This document shows positions 52,045 to 62,139 of a DNA stretch of 64,000 nucleotides, in pieces. The notes beneath the pieces were generated by a model, which did not search any database, had not been told where the DNA came from, and saw nothing but the letters and a program-made list of their open reading frames with translations. The stretch covers positions 124,001 to 188,000 of the forward strand of contig NZ_VCGX01000002.1 of the NCBI RefSeq assembly GCF_007671655.1. The letters are read 5' to 3'. Source of the stretch: Marinobacter piscis (GTDB taxonomy: Bacteria > Pseudomonadota > Gammaproteobacteria > Pseudomonadales > Oleiphilaceae). Each line of letters opens with the position of its first letter. The first letter of the stretch is position 1. A program made the position numbers and the translations under genes.

Positions 52045-52443
52045 ATGGCAATTACATTTGATAAGGCCCTTGGCATTCACCAGCACGCACTGGAAACCAG
52101 GGTCAAACGAGCAGAAGTCCTGGCAAACAACATGGCGAACGCCGACACACCAGGGTTCAAGGCCCGCGATCTGGACTTTAAGTCTATGATGCAGAAAGCC
52201 CAGAATGACATGAGCGGTTTTGGTATGGAGAAGACTCATGCAGGGCACATGGATTCTTCGGCCGGAGCTGGAAACGCGGATTTGCTTTACCGGGTGCCTG
52301 AGCAACCGTCGGTTGATGGCAATACGGTTGACGCCCAGTCCGAGCAGACACGCTTCATGCGTAATGCCATGGATTATCAAGCCAGCTTCCAGTTCCTGAA
52401 CAGCAAATTCACCGGCCTGACTAAAGCCCTGAAGGGCGAGTAA
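52045..52443 (+). CDS. flgB: Flagellar basal-body rod protein FlgB
   Basis: The 132-residue proximal rod protein has the family opening DKALGIHQHALETRVKRAEVLANNMANADTPGFKARD and the C-terminal DYQASFQFLNSKFTGL. It is exported by the flagellar type III system. The ATG follows CCGGAGG; longer in-frame starts are not needed. First gene of flgBCDE. Confidence 0.96.
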   Translation: MAITFDKALGIHQHALETRVKRAEVLANNMANADTPGFKARDLDFKSMMQKAQNDMSGFGMEKTHAGHMDSSAGAGNADLLYRVPEQPSVDGNTVDAQSEQTRFMRNAMDYQASFQFLNSKFTGLTKALKGE

Positions 52444-52477
52444 GCCACCGTTACACGATTAGCGAAGGAGAGACATC

Positions 52478-52927
52478 ATGTCATTGGGTGGTATTTTTGA
52501 CATAGCCGGTTCGGGCATGACGGCGCAGTCTTTACGGTTGAATACAACTGCGTCGAATATTGCGAATGCGGAGACGGCCAGCTCCAGCACAGAGGGTACT
52601 TACCGTGCACGCAAGCCGGTATTTTCAGCGGTTCAGCAGTCGCTACTCAATCCGGATCAGCAGGCCCACTGGGGTCTGGGACAGGAACAGGCCGGTGCCG
52701 GTGTTCGGGTAGAAGGTGTTGTGGAAAGCGACACGGAACTGCAGATGCGTTACGAGCCTGAACATCCGGCGGCGAACGAAGATGGTTATGTTTTTTATCC
52801 CAATGTGAATGTTGTGGAAGAAATGGCAGACATGATGTCCTCCTCCAGGAGCTTTCAGATGAACGTGGACATTATGAATACGGCAAAATCCATGATGCAG
52901 CGCATTCTCACGCTTGGTCAGCAGTAA
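52478..52927 (+). CDS. flgC: Flagellar basal-body rod protein FlgC
   Basis: The 149-residue rod protein has the N-terminal SGMTAQSLRLNTTASNIANAET and C-terminal NVVEEMADMMSSSRSFQMNVDIMNTAKSMM helices that pack in the rod. A GAAGGAGAG ribosome site precedes it. It lies between flgB and flgD. Confidence 0.96.
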   Translation: MSLGGIFDIAGSGMTAQSLRLNTTASNIANAETASSSTEGTYRARKPVFSAVQQSLLNPDQQAHWGLGQEQAGAGVRVEGVVESDTELQMRYEPEHPAANEDGYVFYPNVNVVEEMADMMSSSRSFQMNVDIMNTAKSMMQRILTLGQQ

Positions 52928-52945
52928 AGGGTCGGAGATCGAATC

Positions 52946-53623
52946 ATGAGTGCAATCAACGCAACAGAAGCCTCCGATGTACTGGGTCAGTACAGATCCC
53001 GGCAACAGCAGGATGCCAGCGGCAACAGCGAACTCGGTAAAAACGAGTTTATGGAGTTGATGCTTGCGCAGCTTAAGAACCAGAACCCGCTGGAGCCCCA
53101 GGATAACGGCGAGTTTATCTCGCAGCTGGCACAGTTCAGTTCGCTGGAAGAGATGCAGGCACTGTCCGGACGAGTTGATGACGTGGTCGGGCAGTTCCGT
53201 TCTACGCAGGCGTTGCAGGCCTCTGCCATGGTTGGCAAAACAGTTCTTGCTCCGTCTGAGGTGGGCATGCTCGGGGCCGAGGGGGAAGTGATGGGCAATA
53301 TTCAGGTGCCTGCCTCTACCGGCGGCGTCCGCTTGTCTATCCAAAGCCCCGACGGTGAGCTGGTACGGCAAATCGACCTGGGCAGCAGTTCCGCGGGGGT
53401 TAAATCCTTTAGCTGGGACGGTAAGGATGGTAACGGCAACAAGTTGCCGGACGGCCCCTACAAGATTGTCGCTGAAGGCTCTTACCCTCAGGGGAGTGTG
53501 CAGCTTCCGACCATGGTCAGTGCCAATGTTGACAGTGTGTCTCTGGGGCAGGGTGGCTCTGTAACGTTAAATCTGGCGGGCATGGGCTCTATTGCGCTGT
53601 CCGATGTAAAACAAATCAATTGA
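52946..53623 (+). CDS. flgD: Flagellar hook assembly protein FlgD
   Basis: The 225-residue hook-cap protein guides FlgE polymerisation. Visible features are LGKNEFMELMLAQLKNQNPLEPQDNGEFISQLAQFSSLEEM near the N-terminus and Ig-like/Tudor folds (IQVPASTGGVRLSIQSPDGELV, FSWDGKDGNGNKLPDGPYKI) in the C-terminal half. It is the usual length. Confidence 0.95.
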   Translation: MSAINATEASDVLGQYRSRQQQDASGNSELGKNEFMELMLAQLKNQNPLEPQDNGEFISQLAQFSSLEEMQALSGRVDDVVGQFRSTQALQASAMVGKTVLAPSEVGMLGAEGEVMGNIQVPASTGGVRLSIQSPDGELVRQIDLGSSSAGVKSFSWDGKDGNGNKLPDGPYKIVAEGSYPQGSVQLPTMVSANVDSVSLGQGGSVTLNLAGMGSIALSDVKQIN

Positions 53624-53648
53624 TACCGGTTCAGATCAGAGGTGAAAC

Positions 53649-55535
53649 ATGGCTTTTAATACGGGTTTAAGTGGTCTGAGAGCGGCAGCGGTAGATCTGG
53701 ACGTAACCGGCAACAACATTGCCAACGCCAGCACGGTTGGCTTCAAGGGCAGTAAAGTACAGTTTGGTGATCTGTACGCAAGCGGTTTTCTCAGCGCCGG
53801 AACCAACCCGATTGGTGATGGCGTGAATGTGCAGGATGTAAAGCAGTCGTTCGGCCAGGGTAACATCAGCTTTACCGACGGTGGGCTGGATATGGCCATC
53901 AGCGGCGATGGTTTTTTTGTTCTGAACAATGGCGGTGAGACTCGTTATTCCCGGGCCGGGCAGTTCACCATCGATAAAGACGGGTTTGTCGTAAATAATC
54001 AGTCTATGCGGGTTCAGGGCTATACGGCAGATGGCGACGGTAACCTCTCAGGCATTCGTGGTGATCTTGAAATTGCCACCGACAATTTGTCGCCAAGGCG
54101 GACCACGAACCTAAGGTCTGAGCTCAATCTGGATTCCCGCGAGTCGGTACTCGAGTCCCGGGTGCGGGATGTCCGCTCACTGCCTTTCGGAGACATCAGT
54201 GGTGAGAAGTTCAGTATTGCTTATTCTGATGGTACCCCCGGGTACTCTGTCGATCTCAGTGGTAGTGACACGGCTCGCCAGTTGGCAGATAAGCTGACAG
54301 CCGCGCCCGGGCTCAGCGCTTCTGCAACAACCTCAGCGACGCTGCCGCTATCGAATCAGGACATTGAGGCTGCAGACATTCCGTTTGAGTTCAGCCTGAA
54401 GGTTAATAATGCGCCGCTGACAATTGACACCAGTAATGTAAAGACGCTGGATCAGCTGAGTGCAGCCATTAATGACTCAAACGATACGGCAATTTCAGCG
54501 GCGGTTATCACCAATGACGCGGGTGAAAAGCGATTGCGTATCCGCCATAACCAGGGTGAAAATCTTGAGATCGACTTTGCGGGTCTTGACGATCCTATCT
54601 CTGAGAAGGGCAGCATTAATTTGACCGGTGACAGGACAATCGCCAGTGTAGCGGCGAGTGATGATTCGCCTGGCGATAAATTTGTGACCCAGTATAACCA
54701 GTCGCCGATCCGTATCACCAATGAGTTTAATCCGGCAGATCAGCGCACGTATAACCATGCGACCTCCACCTCCATTTTCGACAGCCTGGGTAACTCCCAC
54801 GAATTGACGCAGTTTTTTGTCAAGGAGCCGTCGCCAGGAAATGGCGTAGGGGTGAGTGAATGGTCCGTGTATCTGCAGATTGATGGTGAGATGGTTGCGG
54901 GTACAGACACAACTCCGATTACAGCCAGGTTTAATCAGGATGGTGCCCTTCAGTCTGTTGATGGTGATGCAAATGGCGAGATTGTTGTCTCCGACTGGGT
55001 CCCCAAAGATGAAAACGGGTTGCCCAACGGTGCTGACGGTCCGCCCTTGCCTGGCGCCGATGTGGTTACACCGATTCCTGACCCGCCCCAGACATCAGCG
55101 TTTGTTGTGAACCTGGGTGGCACCACTCAGTATGGAGCCGCATTTGGTGTCGATGACCAGCGTCAGAATGGTTATACCACCGGCCGGCTGTCAGGTCTGG
55201 ATGTGTCCGGCGAAGGCGTGCTGTTTGCCAGGTATACCAACGGCCAATCAAAAGCTCTCGGACAGGTTGCGCTTGCAGCATTCAGCAATACAGACGGTTT
55301 ATCCCCCGTTGGGGATACCAGTTGGGTGGAAACGTTTGAGTCAGGGCAACCGGTTATCGGGCGGCCTGATACGGGCACCCTGGGCAGTATTGAGGCCAGC
55401 TCAGTAGAGGAATCCAACGTGGACCTTTCAGCAGAGTTGGTTAACCTCATTATTGCGCAACGAAATTACCAGGCAAACGCTAAAACCATTGAAACCTCCG
55501 ATGCGGTCACCCAGACCGTTATCAACCTCCGCTAA
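53649..55535 (+). CDS. flgE: Flagellar hook protein FlgE, long form
   Basis: The 628-residue hook subunit has the conserved ends (FNTGLSGLRAAAVDLDVTGNNIANASTVGFKGSKVQFGD; SAELVNLIIAQRNYQANAKTIETSDAVTQTVINL). It is much longer than E. coli FlgE (402), because the D2/D3 surface region between about 150 and 480 is expanded by extra Asp/Ser/Gly-rich modules. This outer part varies greatly between species. It is the last gene of the first operon. Confidence 0.95.
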   Translation: MAFNTGLSGLRAAAVDLDVTGNNIANASTVGFKGSKVQFGDLYASGFLSAGTNPIGDGVNVQDVKQSFGQGNISFTDGGLDMAISGDGFFVLNNGGETRYSRAGQFTIDKDGFVVNNQSMRVQGYTADGDGNLSGIRGDLEIATDNLSPRRTTNLRSELNLDSRESVLESRVRDVRSLPFGDISGEKFSIAYSDGTPGYSVDLSGSDTARQLADKLTAAPGLSASATTSATLPLSNQDIEAADIPFEFSLKVNNAPLTIDTSNVKTLDQLSAAINDSNDTAISAAVITNDAGEKRLRIRHNQGENLEIDFAGLDDPISEKGSINLTGDRTIASVAASDDSPGDKFVTQYNQSPIRITNEFNPADQRTYNHATSTSIFDSLGNSHELTQFFVKEPSPGNGVGVSEWSVYLQIDGEMVAGTDTTPITARFNQDGALQSVDGDANGEIVVSDWVPKDENGLPNGADGPPLPGADVVTPIPDPPQTSAFVVNLGGTTQYGAAFGVDDQRQNGYTTGRLSGLDVSGEGVLFARYTNGQSKALGQVALAAFSNTDGLSPVGDTSWVETFESGQPVIGRPDTGTLGSIEASSVEESNVDLSAELVNLIIAQRNYQANAKTIETSDAVTQTVINLR

Positions 55536-55551
55536 CCGCCTCAGATAAACA

Positions 55552-55567
55552 TGGCACGACTCCTGCT
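55552..55567 (+). promoter_or_regulatory. Sigma-54 promoter of the flgFGHIJKL operon
   Basis: TGGCACGACTCCTGCT has GG (55553-55554) and GC (55565-55566) ten bases apart and the full TGGCACG -24 block. It lies in the flgE-flgF gap, 40 bases before the flgF start, so the second half of the cluster has its own promoter. Confidence 0.85.
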
Positions 55568-55608
55568 TGGATATTGGTAACAGTCAAGATTCCGGCAGGA
55601 GTTTTCCC

Positions 55609-56361
55609 ATGGATAAAGCCCTTTACATTGGTATGTCGGGCGCTAAGCAGAACATGCTGTCGCAGCGCGCCCATGCCAATAATCTGGCAAACGTAAATAC
55701 CACTGGTTTTAAGAAAGACTTTGCGCAGGCCCGCAGTATGCCGGTTTTTGGCGAGCATCATCCCACGCGTGCTTATGCCATGGCTGAGCGCCCGGGTACG
55801 GATCTTTCTGCAGGGGCGCTGATGCAGACAGGTCGCAAGCTGGACGTTGCTCTCGAAGGTGACGGCTGGCTGGCTGTTCAGAACGACCTGGGTGAAGAGG
55901 TTTTTACGCGCTCGGGCAGCTTGCAAGTTGATGTGAATGGGCTGGTGCGCCTTTCCAGTGGTGAGATGGTCCTGGGGAATGGCGGGCCGGTGGCTCTCCC
56001 TCCGTTTGACAATGTACAGCTAGGTGCTGACGGCACGGTATCCATTGTTCCGGTCGGTGGCCCACCGGATCAGTTGGTAGAGATCGATCGGCTGAAGTTA
56101 GTAAACCCTCCAAAAGACGCTATTGAGAAGGGGTTGGATGGGTTTATTCATCGCAAGCCCGGTGCGGCTGTTGAGGGCGGTGAACCGGCAGACGGAGCTC
56201 TGCGGATAGCATCGGGCTTCCTGGAAAGTTCCAACGTTAATGCGGTTGAGGAAATGATTTCCAATCTTCAGTTATCGCGTCAATACGAGATGCAGGTGAA
56301 GGTTATGCGAACCGCAAACGAGAATTCTGAAGCAGCGGCACGATTGTTGCGGAACCTCTGA
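55609..56361 (+). CDS. flgF: Flagellar basal-body rod protein FlgF
   Basis: The 250-residue proximal rod protein opens MDKALYIGMSGAKQNMLSQRAHANNLANVNTTGFKKD and ends in helices with SSNVNAVEEMISNLQLSRQYEMQVKVMRTANENSEAAARLL. The ATG at 55609 after GGCAGGAGTTTTCCC is better than the upstream in-frame start, which lies before the ribosome site. Confidence 0.95.
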   Translation: MDKALYIGMSGAKQNMLSQRAHANNLANVNTTGFKKDFAQARSMPVFGEHHPTRAYAMAERPGTDLSAGALMQTGRKLDVALEGDGWLAVQNDLGEEVFTRSGSLQVDVNGLVRLSSGEMVLGNGGPVALPPFDNVQLGADGTVSIVPVGGPPDQLVEIDRLKLVNPPKDAIEKGLDGFIHRKPGAAVEGGEPADGALRIASGFLESSNVNAVEEMISNLQLSRQYEMQVKVMRTANENSEAAARLLRNL

Positions 56362-56440
56362 TAATCAATGAAATAAAGCCAGCTCTGCGAGTTAGCGGCA
56401 AATTATAGCCGCTGGCAGGCACCGGCAAGGAGTAGTCACT

Positions 56441-57229
56441 ATGCATCCGGCACTTTGGGTCAGTAAAACCGGGCTGAGCGCCCAGGACACCAACATGTCC
56501 ACCATTTCAAACAACCTGGCAAACGTTAATACGACGGGGTTTAAGCGGGACCGGGCCGTATTTCAGGATTTGCTATACCAGATTAATCGCCAGCCCGGCG
56601 GCATGAATACGCAGAACTCGGAGCTCCCATCCGGTTTGCAGCTGGGTACAGGTGTACGGGTGGTAGGTACTGCAAAGCAGTTCAGTCAGGGCAATCTCGA
56701 AGTTACCGAGCAGCCGTTGGATTTTGCAGTGAATGGCCGTGGTTTTCTGCAAATCCAGATGCCGGATGGACAAACGGCTTATACGCGAGACGGTCAGTTC
56801 CAGCTGAACGCTGATGGTGATGTGGTTACACCGGATGGGTACCTGCTTGAGCCAAATATTAATGTGCCGGATAACGCCACAACCGTGACGGTCGGTAAGG
56901 ATGGCACTGTCTCTGCCATAACGGATGATCAGGCAGCGCCCATAGACCTTGGCCAGGTAACCCTGGTGGACTTCATTAATCCCCAGGGGTTACAGGCCAT
57001 TGGCAATAACCTGTTCAAGGAAACAAATGCCAGCGGCGACCCGGCTGAAGGTGAACCAGGGCTGGCAGGCCTGGGTACGCTGGAGCAGGGAATGGTGGAG
57101 TCTTCCAACGTAGAAGTCGTGGAAGAGCTGGTTAATATGATTACCACTCAGAGAGCCTATGAGATGAACTCCAAAGTGGTGTCAACAACCGATCAAATGC
57201 TTCAGTTTATTACGAATAATATAGGCTAA
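56441..57229 (+). CDS. flgG: Flagellar distal rod protein FlgG
   Basis: The 262-residue protein forms the distal rod. It has the N-terminal SKTGLSAQDTNMSTISNNLANVNTTGFKRDRAVFQDLLYQ and C-terminal SSNVEVVEELVNMITTQRAYEMNSKVVSTTDQMLQF. The length matches E. coli FlgG (260). An AAGGAG ribosome site lies upstream. Confidence 0.96.
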   Translation: MHPALWVSKTGLSAQDTNMSTISNNLANVNTTGFKRDRAVFQDLLYQINRQPGGMNTQNSELPSGLQLGTGVRVVGTAKQFSQGNLEVTEQPLDFAVNGRGFLQIQMPDGQTAYTRDGQFQLNADGDVVTPDGYLLEPNINVPDNATTVTVGKDGTVSAITDDQAAPIDLGQVTLVDFINPQGLQAIGNNLFKETNASGDPAEGEPGLAGLGTLEQGMVESSNVEVVEELVNMITTQRAYEMNSKVVSTTDQMLQFITNNIG

Positions 57230-57287
57230 CTTATTGAATTTTATTGCATTGTGCCCTGAAAAAGTACAGGAAGTGAGGAGCAGGCTC

Positions 57288-57989
57288 ATGAAATTGACAG
57301 TGACTACCTGGTTACGCCGGCCAGCTGGCACGCTCGTGCTGGTCTGGCTGCTGATACTGGTTCAGGGGTGTACCGCAATGAGTCGGCCGAGGGCCCAGCC
57401 GGATGCCCCTGAATATGCTCCGGTTCGTGCCCAGGCAATGATGCAGCGTGATCCCGAGTCTGGCGCGATTTACCAAAGCTCCCGGAACTATAATTTTTAT
57501 GGGGACACTGTGGCGCTGAATGTCGGGGATGTGTTGACGGTTACATTGAACGAGTCCACCCGGGCCAGTAAGAACGCCGAAACGAATATAAATAAAGACA
57601 GTGATATTTCATTGCCTGAGCCCAATGTTCTCGGGAAAAACAACATTGGTGTCGCAACGTCTATCAAGCACGAACGGGATTTTGAGGGCAAGGCCGAGGC
57701 TGATCAGAGTAACAGCCTGGCAGGCAGTATTACCGTAACGGTAACGGAAGTCCTGCCCAACGGTGTACTTAAGGTGAGGGGCGAGAAGTGGCTGTCGCTC
57801 ACCAATGGCGATGAGTATGTGCGTCTTACAGGGCTGGTGCGCCCGCAGGACATAGATCCCGGAAACCGGGTGGCCTCCAACCGTATTGCGGATGCCCGCA
57901 TTGCTTATGGCGGTACAGGTGATTTTGATCAGGCAAACCAGATGGGCTGGCTGGCCCGGTTTTTCAATAGTGAGTGGTGGCCGCTATGA
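57288..57989 (+). CDS. flgH: Flagellar L-ring lipoprotein FlgH
   Basis: The 233-residue outer-membrane L-ring subunit has a signal peptide with lipobox VQGC and the ring domain [37 protein letters not shown], ending [11 protein letters not shown]. The ATG at 57288 after GAGGAGCAG is preferred to the longer frame. The stop overlaps flgI (ATGA). Confidence 0.95.
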   Translation: MKLTVTTWLRRPAGTLVLVWLLILVQGCTAMSRPRAQPDAPEYAPVRAQAMMQRDPESGAIYQSSRNYNFYGDTVALNVGDVLTVTLNESTRASKNAETNINKDSDISLPEPNVLGKNNIGVATSIKHERDFEGKAEADQSNSLAGSITVTVTEVLPNGVLKVRGEKWLSLTNGDEYVRLTGLVRPQDIDPGNRVASNRIADARIAYGGTGDFDQANQMGWLARFFNSEWWPL

Positions 57990-59083
57990 CCTTGCGTCGA
58001 GCCTTTGTTTACACGGTATTGCTGGCCTTTATGGCGACTCCGGTTCTGGCGGATCGTCTGAAAGATCTGACCCGAATCAAGGGTGTGCGTAATAACCAGC
58101 TTGTAGGCTATGGGCTGGTGGTGGGGCTTGATGGCACAGGTGACAAGGCACCGTTTACCAATCAGACCTTTCGCAACATGATGAGCCAGTTCGGAATCAC
58201 GTTGCCCGATGGCGTGGACCCGAAGCTGGCCAACGTGGCGGCCGTTACGGTCAGTGCTACTTTGCCCCCGTTTGCGAAGGCGGGCCAGGAAGTTGATATC
58301 ACGGTGTCCTCGATAGGAAATGCGGACAGCCTGCGCGGCGGCACTCTGTTGATGACAGCTCTGAAAGGCGCTGATGATAATGTCTATGCCATGGCCCAGG
58401 GTAGCCTCGTGGTTGGCGGTTTTGGGGCTCAGGGGCAGGATGGCTCCCGCATTACGGTAAACGTGCCCAGTGTTGGTCGTATTCCTAATGGGGCCACGGT
58501 TGAGCGGGAAATAACGTCTCCGTTTACCCGGGGTGACACAATCACCTTTAACCTGTTGCGTCCCGATTTCACTACTGCGCGGCGTGTTGTGGAGGTCGTC
58601 AATGAGCATCTTGGCCCGGACATGGCCTACGCTCATGATGCTACCTCGGTATCGGTACGTGCGCCTCGGGATCCCTCCCAGCGGGTAAGCTTTCTGTCCA
58701 TACTGGAAAACCTTGAAGTTGACCCGGCAGAGGATGCGGCAAAAGTCGTGATCAACAGCCGCACAGGTACGATTGTTGTAGGTCAGAACGTAAAGGTCAG
58801 CCCGGCAGGCGTCACCCACGGCAATCTTACGGTAACCATTCAGGAGAACCCTGAAGTCCAACAGCCGAACCCTTTTGCAGGTGGTGAAACCGCGGTGGAG
58901 CCCGACTCTCAGATAGCGGTTACAGAAGACCCGGCCCGGATGTTCCGGTTTGGTCCGGCCGTTACCCTGAATGAAATCGTTCAGGCGGTGAATCAGGTGG
59001 GGGCGGCGCCCGGAGATGTAATGGCGGTTCTGGAAGCGCTCAAACAAGCCGGTGCCTTGCGCGCTGAGCTCATTGTTATCTAG
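57986..59083 (+). CDS. flgI: Flagellar P-ring protein FlgI
   Basis: The 365-residue periplasmic P-ring subunit has a signal peptide ([11 protein letters not shown]) and the conserved [39 protein letters not shown] start. [23 protein letters not shown] follows. It ends [40 protein letters not shown]. Its ATG lies inside the flgH stop. Confidence 0.96.
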   Translation: MTLRRAFVYTVLLAFMATPVLADRLKDLTRIKGVRNNQLVGYGLVVGLDGTGDKAPFTNQTFRNMMSQFGITLPDGVDPKLANVAAVTVSATLPPFAKAGQEVDITVSSIGNADSLRGGTLLMTALKGADDNVYAMAQGSLVVGGFGAQGQDGSRITVNVPSVGRIPNGATVEREITSPFTRGDTITFNLLRPDFTTARRVVEVVNEHLGPDMAYAHDATSVSVRAPRDPSQRVSFLSILENLEVDPAEDAAKVVINSRTGTIVVGQNVKVSPAGVTHGNLTVTIQENPEVQQPNPFAGGETAVEPDSQIAVTEDPARMFRFGPAVTLNEIVQAVNQVGAAPGDVMAVLEALKQAGALRAELIVI

Positions 59084-59091
59084 GTGGAATT

Positions 59092-60078
59092 ATGCAGGAC
59101 TACCAGCTGCAGCAGGCCCGGGTTTACACCGACTTCAGCGGCCTGAACGCACTGAAACACGGCGCTCAGACTGATAAGAAAGCAGCACTTGAAGAAGTGG
59201 CTCGTCAGTTTGAAAGCGTGTTTCTGTCGGAAATGCTGAAATCCATGCGTAAAGCTGGCGAGGTGTTTGCCGAGGGTAACTATCTGAATACAGACCAGTC
59301 ACAAATGTATCAGGATATGTTCGACAGTCAGTTGAGTCTGTCTATGACAGGTGGGCAGGGCACCGGGCTGGCAGAGGCGCTGGTAAGACAGTTAGGAAAA
59401 GACATTCCCGGTGTGGATCAGCAGAGCCGTTTGCCCGTTCATGGTAAAAGCTCGCTGGCAGACTATGAGCGCACATTGCCTAAGCTGTCGCCGCAGTTGC
59501 CGCGTCGTTTGGAGGAAGTGGCTGATGTTGCCCAAGCCAGGCCCGGGCAGGCTGTGCCAGAATCCCTTGAGTTGCCGGATCAGTTTGATTCACCGGAGCA
59601 CTTTGTCCGCAGGCTACTGCCTGTGGCCGAAACAATTGCAGATGAAACCGGCATCAGTCCCCGGTTGATGGTTGCCCAGGCGGCTCTGGAAACCGGTTGG
59701 GGGCGTCACATGATTGAAGGTGACGGCAATGAAGCAAGTTATAACCTTTTTGGCATCAAGGCTGACAGTCGTTGGCAAGGTGAAGCTGTAACCATCACAA
59801 CCACCGAGTTTCGTGAAGGTGTTCCAATGAAGGAGCGCGCAAACTTCCGTGCTTACCCCGACTATGAGGCCAGTTTCCGGGATTATGTGGCTTTTCTTGA
59901 GGCAAACCCCCGCTACCGGGATGTGTTGGCCAGTGCTGATCAGCCAGCCGAGTTTGCGCGCAAACTCCAGGAAGCTGGCTATGCGACCGACCCTCAGTAC
60001 GGAAACAAGATCAGGCAGATCATGAATCGCGATTCATTGATGACGCTTTCAATGGATAAAGCAAACAGGGAGCCCTAA
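59092..60078 (+). CDS. flgJ: Flagellar rod-cap / peptidoglycan hydrolase FlgJ
   Basis: The 328-residue protein has two parts. The N-terminal rod-binding domain (VARQFESVFLSEMLKSMRKAGEVFAE, MYQDMFDSQLSLSMTGGQGTGLAEALV) caps the growing rod. The C-terminal glucosaminidase domain (VAQAALETGWGRHM with the catalytic Glu; SYNLFGIKAD; FRAYPDYEASFRDYV) opens the cell wall. This two-domain form is typical of gamma- and beta-proteobacteria. Confidence 0.95.
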   Translation: MQDYQLQQARVYTDFSGLNALKHGAQTDKKAALEEVARQFESVFLSEMLKSMRKAGEVFAEGNYLNTDQSQMYQDMFDSQLSLSMTGGQGTGLAEALVRQLGKDIPGVDQQSRLPVHGKSSLADYERTLPKLSPQLPRRLEEVADVAQARPGQAVPESLELPDQFDSPEHFVRRLLPVAETIADETGISPRLMVAQAALETGWGRHMIEGDGNEASYNLFGIKADSRWQGEAVTITTTEFREGVPMKERANFRAYPDYEASFRDYVAFLEANPRYRDVLASADQPAEFARKLQEAGYATDPQYGNKIRQIMNRDSLMTLSMDKANREP

Positions 60079-60080
60079 TT

Positions 60081-62120
60081 ATGGCAGGACTGATTGGTGT
60101 TGGCTTATCGGGTATTCTTGGCCATCAGAGTGCTCTCAATACCACTGGTAATAATATTACCAACGCAAATACGCCCGGTTACAGCCGTCAGGAAGTAACG
60201 TTTGAAACCCAGCCGGGCCAGCGTACAGGTGCCGGTTCTATCGGCAGCGGCGTAAAAATATCCGATATCCGCCGGCTGGCAAACGAATACCTTGTTCAGC
60301 AAGTGCGCGAAGACAGCACACTGACCGGCGAACAGCAGGCGCTGAATTCCGAGCTGAGCCGGCTGGACAACCTGCTGGGCGGAGAAACCACCGGGCTGAA
60401 TGGCGCACTGAACAATTTTTTTGCCAGCTTACAGAACGCGGCCGAAGACCCCGCCTCTTTACCCCAGCGACAGCTTGTTCTGAGCGAGGCACAGCAGGTG
60501 GTAAACCGTTTCCAGGCGCTGAATCAGGAGTTTATTCAGCAGCGAGAATCCATAAAAACACAAATGCAGCAAGGGGTGAAGGACGCCAACACCCTCATGA
60601 CCGACATTGCAAATCTGAATCTGGCGATATCGGAATCGCCGGGACTGGCCCAGGGGCGGATGCCCAACGAGTTACTGGATCAGCGCGATGAAAAGCTACG
60701 GCAGCTGTCTGAGCTGGTCAATATCCGGGTAACCGAAACGGAAGGCAGCCAGGTCAATGTGTCCCTCGCCAACGGCCAGTCACTTGTGGTGGGTGACCAG
60801 GCAGCCCAGTTTGGTTCCCGTGAGAGCCCGGAAGACCCGACCCGGCTGTCGTTTACGCTTACCAGCAGCGGAAGAACGCTGAACATAGATGAGCAGATTA
60901 CCGGCGGCAAACTGGGCGGGCTGAAGCGTTTCGACAATGAAGCCCTCAAGCCGGCATTCAATGAGCTGGGACGTATAGCGATTGCCCTTGCGGATACGAT
61001 GAACCATCAGCACGAAATAGGGATGGATCTGGAAGGTGATCTTGGGGGATTGTTTTTTAATGATATTAACGACCCGGCGACGCAGCGCAGCCGGGTTGTT
61101 GCTAATGCAGACAACCAGTTGCCCAAAGACGGGCAGCTGGCTGTTGAGATTACAGACAGCAGCAAGCTTCCGGCCGGCGCCTGGACACTGCAGTTCAGTG
61201 GTGATGGCCGTAGCTTTGAGCTGATTGATAAGGCCACAGGGGACATTGTTAACCAGGGGCGCCTGCCAGATCCGGTCCAGTCTGAAATATCCATGCCAGG
61301 GTTCAATATACGGGTGGAAGGGGGCAGCTTTAACGCTGGCGATAAATATCTGATTCAGCCGAGCCGTAATGCGGCAGAAGCCATTGGTATGCAAGTAAAC
61401 CGGGAGGAAGATCTTGCGTTTGCCAGCCCTGTACGGGCCACGTCCGGTGAGGGTAATAAAGGCACGGCACAGATTGATCAGGGGACCATGCTGAACGTGC
61501 GTAACCCCTATACAGGCTCTTTATTGCCCGGTTTTAAGACCAGTGGAGAGATGGCTAACGGTCCGTTGACCATTTCGTTCCATGAGGATCCGAATACCGG
61601 AAAAATGATGTATGAGGTGAAAGGCCCGGATGATACAGCGCCCCCTATCGTAGGCCCTGAAGAGTACAAGGAAGGACAGATAAATACAGTGTTCAGCGAT
61701 GAACCTGCCGAGGGAGACGAGTATCAGGGCTTTCAGTTCAAACTGACGGGTAAGCCGGCGGCAGGTGATACATTTGAAATAGGGCTTAACAGTAATGGCG
61801 TTTCCGATAACCGTAATGCGGAGTTGCTGGCCGGGCTGGGAACCGCCAATACGCTGAACGGTAAAAGCCAGAGTTTTACAGAGGGCTATGCTGGTCTGGT
61901 GGAAGATGTTGGCGTTAAGACCCGCCAGAGCCAGTTCAGTCTGGAGGCTGGCGAGACATTACTGAAGCAGTCGTCGGCGCAGCGTGAATCTGTCTCTGGT
62001 GTTAATCTCGATGAAGAAGCCGGCAAACTTATCCAGTATCAGGCAGGTTACAACGCCTCGGCACAGGTCATTTCCGTTGCCCAGGATTTGTTTAATACGC
62101 TGTTGCAGACGTTCCGGTAA
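60081..62120 (+). CDS. flgK: Flagellar hook-associated protein FlgK (HAP1)
   Basis: The 679-residue junction protein has the conserved N-terminus (GLSGILGHQSALNTTGNNITNANTPGYSRQEV) and C-terminus (SGVNLDEEAGKLIQYQAGYNASAQVISVAQDLFNTLLQ). The middle is extended and variable compared with E. coli (547). It links hook to filament and is followed by flgL after 19 bases. Confidence 0.95.
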   Translation: MAGLIGVGLSGILGHQSALNTTGNNITNANTPGYSRQEVTFETQPGQRTGAGSIGSGVKISDIRRLANEYLVQQVREDSTLTGEQQALNSELSRLDNLLGGETTGLNGALNNFFASLQNAAEDPASLPQRQLVLSEAQQVVNRFQALNQEFIQQRESIKTQMQQGVKDANTLMTDIANLNLAISESPGLAQGRMPNELLDQRDEKLRQLSELVNIRVTETEGSQVNVSLANGQSLVVGDQAAQFGSRESPEDPTRLSFTLTSSGRTLNIDEQITGGKLGGLKRFDNEALKPAFNELGRIAIALADTMNHQHEIGMDLEGDLGGLFFNDINDPATQRSRVVANADNQLPKDGQLAVEITDSSKLPAGAWTLQFSGDGRSFELIDKATGDIVNQGRLPDPVQSEISMPGFNIRVEGGSFNAGDKYLIQPSRNAAEAIGMQVNREEDLAFASPVRATSGEGNKGTAQIDQGTMLNVRNPYTGSLLPGFKTSGEMANGPLTISFHEDPNTGKMMYEVKGPDDTAPPIVGPEEYKEGQINTVFSDEPAEGDEYQGFQFKLTGKPAAGDTFEIGLNSNGVSDNRNAELLAGLGTANTLNGKSQSFTEGYAGLVEDVGVKTRQSQFSLEAGETLLKQSSAQRESVSGVNLDEEAGKLIQYQAGYNASAQVISVAQDLFNTLLQTFR

Positions 62121-62139
62121 CAGGTAAAGGTGGTGTGGT

